A stretch of DNA of 64,000 nt from Roseovarius gaetbuli (lineage in GTDB: Bacteria > Pseudomonadota > Alphaproteobacteria > Rhodobacterales > Rhodobacteraceae), in NCBI RefSeq assembly GCF_900172365.1, contig NZ_FWFJ01000001.1, positions 124,001-188,000 on the forward strand, given 5' to 3'. The notes beneath the pieces were generated by a model. That model saw only the letters and a program-made list of their open reading frames with translations. It did no database searches and had not been told where the DNA came from. Shown in pieces: positions 49,776 through 58,014 of the stretch (position 1 is the first letter of the stretch; each line of letters opens with the position of its first letter). The position numbers and the translations under genes were made by a program.

Positions 49776-51389
49776 ATGACGTTGGCGAAGACGCGCCGTG
49801 ATTTTGGCCTGCTGATGGCAGCAGCCGCTGTAACCTTGACCACTGTATTTACCAGCCATCCCGCCGTGGCACAGGTCATCGCCTTCCGCCAAGCTCTGGC
49901 GGAAACCGTGGCAAGCGACCGGGATCTTGCGGCATTTTACCGCGAGACCGGCTTTGCTCCGATCTGGACCGGCGATGGCGCCGAGGATCGCGCCCGGCGC
50001 AAGGCGCTTGTGCGCACGTTGAGCGAGGTTGACCTGCATGGCTTGCCGGTTGCGCGCTATGATCTGTCCGGCCTAATGGAGCAGATGGGCGCCGCGCGCT
50101 CAAGCCGCGATCTGGGTCTGATCGAAGGCGAGCTGAGCCGCACCTTCCTGCGGCTTGCGCGCGACATGCAAAGCGGTGTTCTGGTGCCCTCAAAGGTAGA
50201 TGATGGCATCAAGCGCGAGGTGCTTTATGTCGATCCGATCACCAATCTGACCGGTCTTACAACCACAGAGCCGCGCGCGTTCTTCCGCACGCTTGCGCCG
50301 CAGGGCAATGAATACGCCCGCCTGATGAAGGAAAAGCTGCGGCTTGAGCATCTGATGGCGCAGGGCGGATGGGGCGCGACCGTGCCCGCGAGCGCCCTCA
50401 AGCCCGGCGAGGCGGGGGCGGCGGTTGTGGCGCTGCGCAATCGGTTGATCACTATGGGATATTTGCCGCGCAGCGCGAGCCAGACCTATAACGCCGCCCT
50501 TCAATCCGCCGTGCAGGCCTTTCAGGGCGATCACGGGCTCGAACAGGACGGTGTGGCCGGGGCAAGCACGATTGCCGCGCTCAATGTGCCGGTGGAACAG
50601 CGCCTGAAATCCGTGATCGTCGCGATGGAGCGGGAACGCTGGCTGACACCCGAGCGGGGCAAGCGGCATATTCTGGTCAATCTCACCGATTTCAGCGCCC
50701 GCATCATGGACAATGACCACCTCACCTTCGAGACACGCGCGGTGGTCGGCAAGAACGAAAGCGACCGGCGCAGCCCCGAGTTTTCTGACATGATGGAGCA
50801 TATGGTGATCAACCCCACCTGGCATGTGCCACGCTCGATCGCCGTCAACGAATACCTGCCGCAGATGAAGCGCAATCCCAACGCCGCCTCGCATTTGCGC
50901 CTCTATGACAGCCGGGGGCGTGAGGTCAGCCGTGGCGCGGTAAATTTTGGCGCCTATAACGCGCGCAACTTCCCGTTTGCGATCAAACAGCCGCCCTCGA
51001 CACGCAATGCGCTTGGGCTGGTCAAGTTCATTTTCCCCAATAAATACAACATCTACCTGCATGATACGCCGCAAAAGGCGCTATTTGGCCGGGAAAGACG
51101 CGACTTCAGCCATGGCTGCATTCGCCTTCAGCAGCCGTTTGACTTTGCCTATACGCTTTTGGCCAGGCAGGAAGATGATCCCAAGGCCTATTTTCACTCG
51201 GTCCTGAACACCGGGCGCGAGTCAATTGTGCCGCTCAAGACCCAGGTGCCGGTGCATATCATCTATCGCACCGCCTTTACCAAGGCACAGGGCCGCACCC
51301 AGTATCGCGGTGATGTCTATGGGCGGGACGCCAGAATTTGGGACGCGCTGGAAAAGGCAGGGGTTTCACTGGGCGCGGTTCAGGGCTAA
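49776..51389 (+). CDS. L,D-transpeptidase, YcbB type
   Basis: 537 residues from ATG 49776 (TAAGGGGA upstream); a ten-residue upstream extension is rejected. MTLAKTRRDFGLLMAAAAVT is Tat-like. Then a DUF-type scaffold domain, a peptidoglycan-binding unit (AAVVALRNRLITMGYLPRSA), and the YkuD catalytic domain with HVPRSIAVNEYLPQMKRNPN and the active SHGCIRLQQPFDF (nucleophile Cys). It makes 3-3 crosslinks in peptidoglycan. Paired divergently with the DUF882 gene. Confidence 0.93.
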   Translation: MTLAKTRRDFGLLMAAAAVTLTTVFTSHPAVAQVIAFRQALAETVASDRDLAAFYRETGFAPIWTGDGAEDRARRKALVRTLSEVDLHGLPVARYDLSGLMEQMGAARSSRDLGLIEGELSRTFLRLARDMQSGVLVPSKVDDGIKREVLYVDPITNLTGLTTTEPRAFFRTLAPQGNEYARLMKEKLRLEHLMAQGGWGATVPASALKPGEAGAAVVALRNRLITMGYLPRSASQTYNAALQSAVQAFQGDHGLEQDGVAGASTIAALNVPVEQRLKSVIVAMERERWLTPERGKRHILVNLTDFSARIMDNDHLTFETRAVVGKNESDRRSPEFSDMMEHMVINPTWHVPRSIAVNEYLPQMKRNPNAASHLRLYDSRGREVSRGAVNFGAYNARNFPFAIKQPPSTRNALGLVKFIFPNKYNIYLHDTPQKALFGRERRDFSHGCIRLQQPFDFAYTLLARQEDDPKAYFHSVLNTGRESIVPLKTQVPVHIIYRTAFTKAQGRTQYRGDVYGRDARIWDALEKAGVSLGAVQG

Positions 51390-51416
51390 ATACTCCTTCA
51401 AGCGAAGGGGATATTC

Positions 51417-52508
51417 ATGGCCTATACCATTCAACAGATTGCAGCGGCGCTTGGGGCAGAGGCCTTTGGCGCCGTTGACTTGGAGATCGACGGCGTGGCA
51501 GAGCCCGCCGAGGCAACTGCGCGCCACCTGGCGCTTGCGATGAAGCCGGAATATTCCGATGCCCTGGGGCAGGGGGACGCCCTCGCCGCCGTGATCTGGG
51601 AGGGCGCCGACTGGCAGGCGCTTGGTCTTCGCGCGGCGATTGTCGCACCGCGCCCGCGCTATGTGATGTCGGGCCTTACCGCGCTGCTTGATCCCGGTCA
51701 GGGCTGGGGCACGGGCATCCACCCTTCGGCGGTGATTGATCCCGAGGCCGAGCTTGCCGAGGGCGTGAGTGTCGGCCCGCTGGCGGTGATCGGTAAGGGC
51801 GCGAAGATCGGCAAGGATTCGATCATCGGGCCGCAGAGCTATGTCGGCAATGACGCGGAAATCGGCTCAGGCGCCTATCTGCGCGAGGGTGTGCGGATCG
51901 GGGCGCGCGTCGTGATCGGCGCGCGCTTTATCGCACAGCCCGGCGTGGTGGTCGGTGGCGACGGGTTTTCCTTTGTGACGCCCGAAACCTCGACCGTTGA
52001 ATCGGCCCGCGCCACGCTTGGCGATCAGGGCGAGGCCGACGCGCAGAGCTGGACCCGCATCCATAGCCTTGGCAGCGTCACGATCGGCGATGATGTCGAG
52101 ATCGGCGCCAACAGCACGATTGATCGCGGTACCATCCGCGACACCAGAATCGGCAATGGTAGCAAGATCGACAACCTCGTGATGATCGGCCACAACGTGA
52201 TCGTCGGCAATGATTGCCTGCTTTGCGGGCATGTCGGCATTGCCGGTTCGACGCGGATTGGCAACAACGTGGTGCTGGCCGGCAAGACCGGCGTCAGCGA
52301 CAATATTTTTATCGGTGACAATGTGATCACCGGCGGCGGCACGATCGTACTGGCCAATATTCCGGCGGGTCGGGTGATGCTTGGCTATCCGGCGATGAAG
52401 ATGGAAACCACGATGGAGGTTTTCAAAGGCTTCCGGCGGTTGCGGCGTTTGTTCGATGATGTTTCAGAGCTTAAGAAAACTGTTTCAAAGCCGCCCCATA
52501 ATACCTAA
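51417..52508 (+). CDS. lpxD: UDP-3-O-(3-hydroxyacyl)glucosamine N-acyltransferase
   Basis: 363 residues from ATG 51417, with GAAGGGGA upstream. N-terminal uridine-binding part followed by hexapeptide repeats of the left-handed beta helix (IGKGAKIGKDSIIGPQSYVG, VTIGDDVEIGANSTIDRGTI). The catalytic His lies in MIGHNVIVG. LpxD adds the second hydroxyacyl chain in lipid A. The next two genes are an acyl carrier protein and a ketoacyl synthase. Confidence 0.95.
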   Translation: MAYTIQQIAAALGAEAFGAVDLEIDGVAEPAEATARHLALAMKPEYSDALGQGDALAAVIWEGADWQALGLRAAIVAPRPRYVMSGLTALLDPGQGWGTGIHPSAVIDPEAELAEGVSVGPLAVIGKGAKIGKDSIIGPQSYVGNDAEIGSGAYLREGVRIGARVVIGARFIAQPGVVVGGDGFSFVTPETSTVESARATLGDQGEADAQSWTRIHSLGSVTIGDDVEIGANSTIDRGTIRDTRIGNGSKIDNLVMIGHNVIVGNDCLLCGHVGIAGSTRIGNNVVLAGKTGVSDNIFIGDNVITGGGTIVLANIPAGRVMLGYPAMKMETTMEVFKGFRRLRRLFDDVSELKKTVSKPPHNT

Positions 52509-52550
52509 ATCCCGGATCAGGCACCGGTTCAGAGCGGAAAGACATAAGCC

Positions 52551-52808
52551 ATGAGCATCAAAGATCGCGTTATCGCCATCATCGCCGAACAGGCGGTTCT
52601 GGAACCCTCCGATATTGGCCTTGAAAACACGCTTGAGGATCTTGGCATCGACAGCCTTGGCCTTGTCGAAAGCATTTTCGCCATCGAGGAAGAATTCGAC
52701 ATAACCGTGCCCTTCAACGCCAATGAACCAAGCGAAAGCGATTTCGACATCTCATCGGTCAGCACGATCATCGCGGGCATCGAGCGGCTGGTGAAAGAGC
52801 GCGCGTGA
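52551..52808 (+). CDS. Acyl carrier protein, probably lipid A-related
   Basis: 85 residues. GIDSLGLVESIFAIEEEF holds the DSL serine that takes phosphopantetheine. The sequence differs from the housekeeping AcpP, which is not in this window. Position between lpxD and a ketoacyl synthase suggests a special carrier for lipid A chains, by analogy to AcpXL of rhizobia (inference). Stop overlaps the next start as GTGA. Confidence 0.88.
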   Translation: MSIKDRVIAIIAEQAVLEPSDIGLENTLEDLGIDSLGLVESIFAIEEEFDITVPFNANEPSESDFDISSVSTIIAGIERLVKERA

Positions 52809-54016
52809 AACGCGTTGTCATCACCGGCGCGGGCACGATCAACGCGCTTGGCGCCACGGTGCCGCAAACCCTGGAGGCGATGCGCGAAGGCCGCTGCGGC
52901 ATTTCAGAGCTTGAGTTTCGCGATGTCGAGCGCCTGTCGATCCGCATCGGCGGGCAGGTCAAGAATTACGACCCCGAGAGCCGCTTTAACCGCCAGCAGC
53001 TTGCGCTGTTTGACCGCTTTACCCAGTTCACCATGATCGCCGCGCGCGAGGCGATTGCGCAGGCCGGCCTGACATTTTCGGGCGAACTGGCGGCGCGCGC
53101 CGGGGTGATCCTTGGCAATTCGGGGGGCGGCATGACCACGCTCGACGAGAATTACCGCTCGGTCTACGAGGACGGCAAGAACCGGGTGCATCCCTTCGTG
53201 GTGCCCAAGCTGATGAACAACGCCGCCGCCAGCCACCTGTCGATGGAATATAACCTCAAGGGGCCAAGTTTTACCGTCTCGACGGCCTGTGCCTCGTCCA
53301 ATCACGCCATGGCGCAGGCGTTTCAGATGGTGCACGGCGGCATCACCCCGGTGATGGTCACCGGCGGGTCGGAATCGATGCTCTGCTTTGGCGGGGTCAA
53401 GGCCTGGGAAGGGCTGCGCGTCATGAGCCGTGACGCCTGTCGCCCGTTTTCGGCCAATCGCAACGGCATGGTACAGGGCGAGGGCGCGGCGATCTTTGTC
53501 TTCGAGGAATACGAGCACGCGCGCAAACGCGGCGCCGAAATCCTGGCCGAAGTGGCGGGGTTTGCCATGACGTCGGATGCCTCGGACATCGTCATGCCCT
53601 CGAAACAGGGGGCGGCGCGCGCCATTCAAGGCGCGTTGAAAGATGCGCGGATCAACCGCGACGAGGTCGGTTATATCAACGCCCATGGCACCGGCACCGC
53701 CGCCAATGACAAGACCGAAAGCGCCGCAGTGGCGGATGTCTTCGGGGCGCATGCCGACAAGCTTATGATTTCCTCGACGAAATCCATGCATGCCCATCTT
53801 ATCGGCGGCACTGGCGCGGTCGAATTGCTGGCCTGTATCATGGCGCTGCGCGACGGGATCATCGCACCGACCATCGGTTATGAAGAGCCAGACCCGGAAT
53901 GCGCGCTTGACGTGGTGCCCAATGTCGCGCGCGAGGCGAGGGTCGATGTGGCACTCAGCAATGCCTTTGCCTTTGGCGGGCTGAACGCGGTTCTGGCCCT
54001 GCGCCGGTTCACCTAG
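52805..54016 (+). CDS. Beta-ketoacyl-ACP synthase (KAS II type)
   Basis: 403 residues from a GTG that overlaps the ACP stop. Catalytic cysteine in VSTACASSNHAMAQA, histidine in INAHGTGTAANDKTE, and the third His region as KSMHAHLIGGTGAVE instead of the common KSMTGHLLGAAG. It condenses malonyl-ACP with acyl chains. Linked to a private ACP and to lpxD, it may lengthen chains used for lipid A. The variant around the third His is unusual but keeps the His. Confidence 0.9.
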   Translation: MKRVVITGAGTINALGATVPQTLEAMREGRCGISELEFRDVERLSIRIGGQVKNYDPESRFNRQQLALFDRFTQFTMIAAREAIAQAGLTFSGELAARAGVILGNSGGGMTTLDENYRSVYEDGKNRVHPFVVPKLMNNAAASHLSMEYNLKGPSFTVSTACASSNHAMAQAFQMVHGGITPVMVTGGSESMLCFGGVKAWEGLRVMSRDACRPFSANRNGMVQGEGAAIFVFEEYEHARKRGAEILAEVAGFAMTSDASDIVMPSKQGAARAIQGALKDARINRDEVGYINAHGTGTAANDKTESAAVADVFGAHADKLMISSTKSMHAHLIGGTGAVELLACIMALRDGIIAPTIGYEEPDPECALDVVPNVAREARVDVALSNAFAFGGLNAVLALRRFT

Positions 54017-54032
54017 GGCAGAGGGACACGTT

Positions 54033-54404
54033 ATGCAGATCTATCGGCCCGGCGATGACGTAGGCGCGCTGGAGGACTGGCCGTTTGACAATCCGGCGAG
54101 CGATTATCGCATCCTTGAGGGCGCGCCGCGTGCCTCTGGCCGGATTGATGCAGGCGGGCCGGGACATGACACCCGGCTTGGCATCTGGCGTTGCACGGTG
54201 GGCACGTTTGAATGCACCGAGCAGGGCGACGAGCTTATGACGATCCTTGCCGGGGCGTGCCGCGTGACGGATCACGCCAGCGGCGAGACGCGGGTGCTTG
54301 GGGTGAATGACACGATGGTCATGCGCAACGGCGCGCGGGTCACCTGGCAGATCACCGAGGAGGTGACCAAGGTGTTTTTCGGTCACAAACCCGGCGGGTT
54401 CTAA
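54033..54404 (+). CDS. Cupin-domain protein
   Basis: 123 residues, a small beta-barrel. LGIWRCTVGTFECTEQGDEL and TILAGACRVTDHASGETRVL cover the two cupin motifs, resembling the DUF861 (ureidoglycine aminohydrolase-like) group. The motif I histidines are only partly kept, so metal binding is uncertain. Convergent with the DUF3047 gene; stops overlap. Confidence 0.78.
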   Translation: MQIYRPGDDVGALEDWPFDNPASDYRILEGAPRASGRIDAGGPGHDTRLGIWRCTVGTFECTEQGDELMTILAGACRVTDHASGETRVLGVNDTMVMRNGARVTWQITEEVTKVFFGHKPGGF

Positions 54405-55105
54405 TTCTGGCCGGTGTCCGCCGAGAGGGTGATATCGCTGAACATCCCGTCACTTTTGCCGCCCGTGTTGTCGCTGTCGCAAAACACACCCATCACCGTG
54501 AGCGTTGGCGTGCCGGTGCCTCCAATGTCGCGATAAAGTCGGCGCAGGTCGAGAGATTGCGCATGCCACGCATTAAGATTGACGTTCAACCCATTGGCAA
54601 CATATTGATAAAATGATCCGATGACCTTGTAATCGCCCGGCTTATACTTGCGATTGCTCCAGATGATCTCACCGCCGCGTGTCTCGCCCGCCTCATTGGC
54701 AAAGCGCAGATAAAGCCGCAGCGGATGATCGTCGCCATGCTCTGTGGCCTCATCGACATCGCTCTCGATCGGCTGCGTCACCTTCCAGCGCCAGCTTAGC
54801 ATCGGAAGATCGGCAAGGGCGATTGAGGTGTCGCGCGCAAGGATCGAGGCGGCCTTGTCGGTGGAACAGCGCAGCACCGGCGTCGCATCCTCCTTGGTCA
54901 TCTCGTACTCGGTCGCCGGGATGCGAAAGAACGTCCGATGCACCCAGCCCTCTGGCAGGGTGTCGGTGTTTAGCCCCTCCAAGAGATGAACCGTTTTGCC
55001 GTTGGCCAAAAGCGGCGCGGCGGTGTCAAAGGCATCCGGGGGCGTCGTCCAATAGGTGGCCCCGCCAAAGAGGATCACCCCAAGAGCCAGCACTGTTTTC
55101 TTCAT
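54401..55105 (-). CDS. DUF3047 protein, exported
   Basis: 234 residues from ATG 55105 (AAAGGGATG upstream). Signal-like N-terminus KKTVLALGVILFGGATYW. The core has LSWRWKVTQPIESDVDEATE, DDHPLRLYLRFANEAG and the closing DSDNTGGKS, which match DUF3047, a periplasmic family of unknown role. No enzyme motif noted. Codons at the 3' end overlap the cupin gene stop. Confidence 0.8.
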   Translation of the reverse strand: MKKTVLALGVILFGGATYWTTPPDAFDTAAPLLANGKTVHLLEGLNTDTLPEGWVHRTFFRIPATEYEMTKEDATPVLRCSTDKAASILARDTSIALADLPMLSWRWKVTQPIESDVDEATEHGDDHPLRLYLRFANEAGETRGGEIIWSNRKYKPGDYKVIGSFYQYVANGLNVNLNAWHAQSLDLRRLYRDIGGTGTPTLTVMGVFCDSDNTGGKSDGMFSDITLSADTGQN

Positions 55106-55231
55106 GGGGCATCCCTTTTGCAAACACGCGACCTGCGCCAGGGTGACCCTACCGCGTCAGGCTCGCAAGGGCGGCATGGCGGAATGCGCCATGCCTCACC
55201 GGGTTGTGATCGCGTCCGGGTCAACGCCATG

Positions 55232-55267
55232 AAAAAAGGCCACCAGAGCTGCATCCGGTGGCCTTTT
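55232..55267 (-). terminator. Intrinsic terminator of the IalB gene
   Basis: AAAAGGCCACC/GGTGGCCTTTT (55234-55244 with 55257-55267); on the minus strand the stem is followed by a T6 tract (55237-55232). Confidence 0.88.
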
Positions 55268-55305
55268 CAAAGCTGTTTTAAAAGGGCGCCTGGCCCTGGA
55301 TGGGC

Positions 55306-55983
55306 TTATTGCTGAAGCACCGAGGCGTTGTCAAAGGCCGCCGTAAAGCCCTTGAGCGAAACGGAAATATTGACCGTCTGGTCGGGTGCCTGTGCCGGCA
55401 CGATTGCCAGCGTCGCCTTGACGCCGCGCTTGAGCGCATCAACATCCGCCTGTGCAAGGCCGATCCGCGCGAAACAGCCGCCCATGGTGCAGAACGAATA
55501 GGCATAGCTTTTGGCTTTGCCACCGTCGATCGCAATCTTGATTTCCTCGTTCAAGAGGGTGCCAAGCGGCACGGCAATCGTTGCGCCCGCCACGACCGGA
55601 GCGCCCTTGGGAAGGCGGTAAAGGCTGAACTCGGCAACCGGATTTCCGGCCTCTTCCGTCAGAAGCTGGTACATCTGGCAGAGGTCTTCCTCGGTCCCGG
55701 TGCGAAAGCACTTCATCTGCCAGTCGCCATAGGTCGCCTTGATATAGGACGGGTCCTCCTGGACCTCGCGGCCCGTATCCAGACCTTCGGCGGCAGCGGC
55801 GGCCCCTTCGGCGGGGGCCTCTGCCGGAGTTTCGGCGGCCTGTGCGTCTGTCGCCGGTGCTTCGGCTGCCTGCGCTTCAGCGGCCGGGGCGGCTTCGGCT
55901 TCGGTCGTTGCCTCTTGCGCACTCAGCGATGTCCCCATTGCCAGAATGGCGATCAGTGAAAGGTTCGAAAGAATTCTAGGCAT
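55306..55983 (-). CDS. Invasion-associated locus B (IalB) family protein
   Basis: 225 residues from ATG 55983. Signal peptide to SLSA. Then about 45 residues of Ala/Glu/Pro-rich spacer (AEAAPAAEAQAAEAPATDAQ). The IalB domain follows: YGDWQMKCFRTGTEEDLCQM and SYAYSFCTMGGCFARIGLAQ, with paired cysteines. It is a periplasmic or surface protein named for Bartonella invasion; in free-living relatives its role is unknown. The alternative ATG at 55986 lies too close to the ribosome site GGGGA. Confidence 0.88.
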   Translation of the reverse strand: MPRILSNLSLIAILAMGTSLSAQEATTEAEAAPAAEAQAAEAPATDAQAAETPAEAPAEGAAAAAEGLDTGREVQEDPSYIKATYGDWQMKCFRTGTEEDLCQMYQLLTEEAGNPVAEFSLYRLPKGAPVVAGATIAVPLGTLLNEEIKIAIDGGKAKSYAYSFCTMGGCFARIGLAQADVDALKRGVKATLAIVPAQAPDQTVNISVSLKGFTAAFDNASVLQQ

Positions 55984-56166
55984 CATTTCCCCATTAAAAA
56001 CTATTCTGTTTTATGCGCAGTATCATGGCGCGGACCAAGAGTCAGGATCAAATCGCAGGAATTCAGGCGCGCTCTGGCAGGTTTCCGCTAGCGTTTTTCA
56101 CAGTCGCGGCGAGAGGGTCAAACATCGGGCCAAGCATCAGGGGAGCACACCAAATGTGGAGAGCTC

Positions 56167-56233
56167 AAAAAAGAAAGAGGCCTTGCGGCCTCTTTCCTGT
56201 CTCTCCCCGTCGGACTGGCCGACTTAGTTATTG
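56167..56233 (-). ncRNA. Candidate small RNA A (about 67 nt)
   Basis: Minus-strand TTGACG (56263-56268), 17 bases, TAGCGT (56240-56245) predict a start near 56233. The transcript would fold a GTCGG/CCGAC hairpin (56209-56223), leave a single-stranded GGGGAGAGACAGG, and end in a perfect terminator: GAAAGAGGCC/GGCCTCTTTC (56173-56182 with 56187-56196) plus six T (56172-56167). No RNA family recognised. Confidence 0.4.
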
Positions 56234-56290
56234 AAGCGGACGCTAGGACAGATGGCCGCACCCGTCAACAGTGGAGTTCGCGAATTGGCG

Positions 56291-56368
56291 AAAAAAGGCC
56301 GCACCCGAAGGCGCGGCCAGTCTGACAGGGAGGAAGTCACCCGGAACCAGAGGACAATCGGGTCCGGG
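56291..56368 (-). ncRNA. Candidate small RNA B with anti-Shine-Dalgarno loop
   Basis: Read on the minus strand: hairpin CCCGGA..TCCGGG (56340-56368), then TGAC-TTCCTCCCT-GTCA (56323-56339), whose nine-base loop exposes CCTCCC, and finally GGCCGCGCC-TTCG-GGTGCGGCC (56297-56318) with six T (56296-56291). A loop with CCUCCC followed by a strong terminator is the design of the CUCCUCCC ('cuckoo') RNAs of alphaproteobacteria. The promoter is not clear. Confidence 0.45.
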
Positions 56369-56444
56369 AATGAATTCACACTGGCACGAAAACCTTAACT
56401 TTGTATGTTCAGCCCGTGACCATTTTGGGACGAGGGGTATCAGG

Positions 56445-58013
56445 GTGCAGAAAACGCTATTCGTGGGCGGCGGCGGGCCGGACTATTCAGAGCCGCAGGA
56501 TCTGCTGCTGAAATACGGCAACCGGCACGGGCTTATCGCGGGGGCCACTGGCACCGGCAAGACCGTCACCCTGCAGATCCTCGCCGAAGGGTTTTCCGAT
56601 GCCGGGGTTCCGGTGATCCTGTCGGATATCAAGGGTGATGTCTCGGGCATGGCGGTGGCCGGCGATCCGGTGGGCAAGCTTCACGTTCCGTTCACAGAAC
56701 GGGCCGAAAAGATCGGCTTTGTCGATTTCCGCTATGACAGCTATCCGGTGATCTTCTGGGATCTCTTCGGCGAACAGGGCCACCCGGTGCGCACTACCAT
56801 GTCAGAGATGGGGCCGCTTTTGCTGTCGCGGCTGATGGGGCTTTCGGATGCGCAGGAGGGGGTGTTGAACATCGCCTTTCGCGTGGCCGATGAGGAGGGC
56901 ATGCCGCTTCTGGATATGAAAGACCTTCAGGCGCTGCTGACCTGGGTCGGACAGAACGCCGATGATCTGTCGCTGCGCTATGGCAATGTCGGCGCCTCGT
57001 CGGTCGGGGCGATTCAGCGCTCGCTTCTGGTGCTTGAAAATCAGGGCGGGACGCATTTCTTTGGCGAACCGGCGCTCGCGCTGGAAGACCTGATGCGGGT
57101 CACGCCCGATGGGCGCGGTTATATCAACATCCTTGCCGCGGATAAATTGATCGCTTCGCCAAGGCTTTACGCGACCTTCCTGCTCTGGCTTCTGAGCGAG
57201 CTGTTCGAGACCCTGCCCGAGGTGGGGGATGTCGAGAAACCCAAGCTGGTGTTCTTCTTTGACGAGGCGCATTTGCTCTTTGATGACGCCCCCAAGGCGC
57301 TTGTCGACAAGGTGGAACAGGTGGCGCGGCTGATCCGCTCCAAGGGGGTGGGGATCTATTTCATCACCCAGAACCCCGACGATGTGCCCGAGGATATCCT
57401 TGGCCAGCTTGGCAACCGCTTTCAGCATGCCCTGCGCGCCTTTACCGCGCGCGATCAAAAGGCGCTCAAGCGGGCGGCGGAAACCTATCGCCCCAATCTG
57501 CGCTTTGACACGGTCGAGGCCATTCGCGATGTCGGCGTCGGCGAGGCGGTGACCTCAATGTTGCAAAACAAGGGCGTGCCGGGCGTGGTGGAACGCACCC
57601 TGATCCGCCCCCCCGCAACCCAGCTTGGGCCTTGTGATGCGGCCACCCGGCGACGGGTGATCGAGACATCGCCGGTGATGGGCAAATATGAAACCGTATT
57701 TGATCGCCACTCGGCACACGAGATGTTGCTGGCCCGCGCCGAGGCCGCCGCGAAAGAGGCGGAAGAGGCCGAGGCCCGCGAGGCCGCCGACGAGGAACGC
57801 GAGGCGCAGGCCGCCGAAAAAGAGCGCGAGTTCAAGGCGGCGCGGCGCCATTCCGGCGGTAAAAGCGAAAGCCGCTCAAGCCGGTCGCGCAAATCCACTT
57901 CGTCTGGGGGCTTTGGCAAGGCGCTGACCGATGTGGTGCTCAAAGAGCTCAAGGGCACAACCGGGCGCCGCCTTGTGCGCGGCATCCTCGGCAGCCTGTT
58001 CAAGGGGCGGTAA
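56445..58013 (+). CDS. HerA-like ATPase (DUF853 family)
   Basis: 522 residues from the GTG at 56445, with GAGGGG upstream; an in-frame extension leftwards runs into structured RNA and is rejected. LFVGGGGPDYSEPQDLLLKY and the Walker A loop GLIAGATGTGKTVTLQILAE open the domain. Walker B follows in PKLVFFFDEAHLLFDDAPKA, and GIYFITQNPDDVPEDILGQL is the sensor. The tail is a charged coiled region (EAAAKEAEEAEAREAADEER). HerA-like helicases act in DNA processing; this subgroup has no known function. Confidence 0.88.
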   Translation: MQKTLFVGGGGPDYSEPQDLLLKYGNRHGLIAGATGTGKTVTLQILAEGFSDAGVPVILSDIKGDVSGMAVAGDPVGKLHVPFTERAEKIGFVDFRYDSYPVIFWDLFGEQGHPVRTTMSEMGPLLLSRLMGLSDAQEGVLNIAFRVADEEGMPLLDMKDLQALLTWVGQNADDLSLRYGNVGASSVGAIQRSLLVLENQGGTHFFGEPALALEDLMRVTPDGRGYINILAADKLIASPRLYATFLLWLLSELFETLPEVGDVEKPKLVFFFDEAHLLFDDAPKALVDKVEQVARLIRSKGVGIYFITQNPDDVPEDILGQLGNRFQHALRAFTARDQKALKRAAETYRPNLRFDTVEAIRDVGVGEAVTSMLQNKGVPGVVERTLIRPPATQLGPCDAATRRRVIETSPVMGKYETVFDRHSAHEMLLARAEAAAKEAEEAEAREAADEEREAQAAEKEREFKAARRHSGGKSESRSSRSRKSTSSGGFGKALTDVVLKELKGTTGRRLVRGILGSLFKGR

Positions 58014-58014
58014 C

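Larger units (their letters stand above)
55984..56444. other. 460-bp gap rich in RNA structure, no protein gene
   Basis: Between IalB (left, minus) and the HerA-like gene (right, plus). The right half holds two complete intrinsic terminators facing left with a promoter-like element between them. I read it as one or two small RNAs on the minus strand. The left half (55984-56160) should carry the IalB promoter; I see no clear consensus there. Confidence 0.55.
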
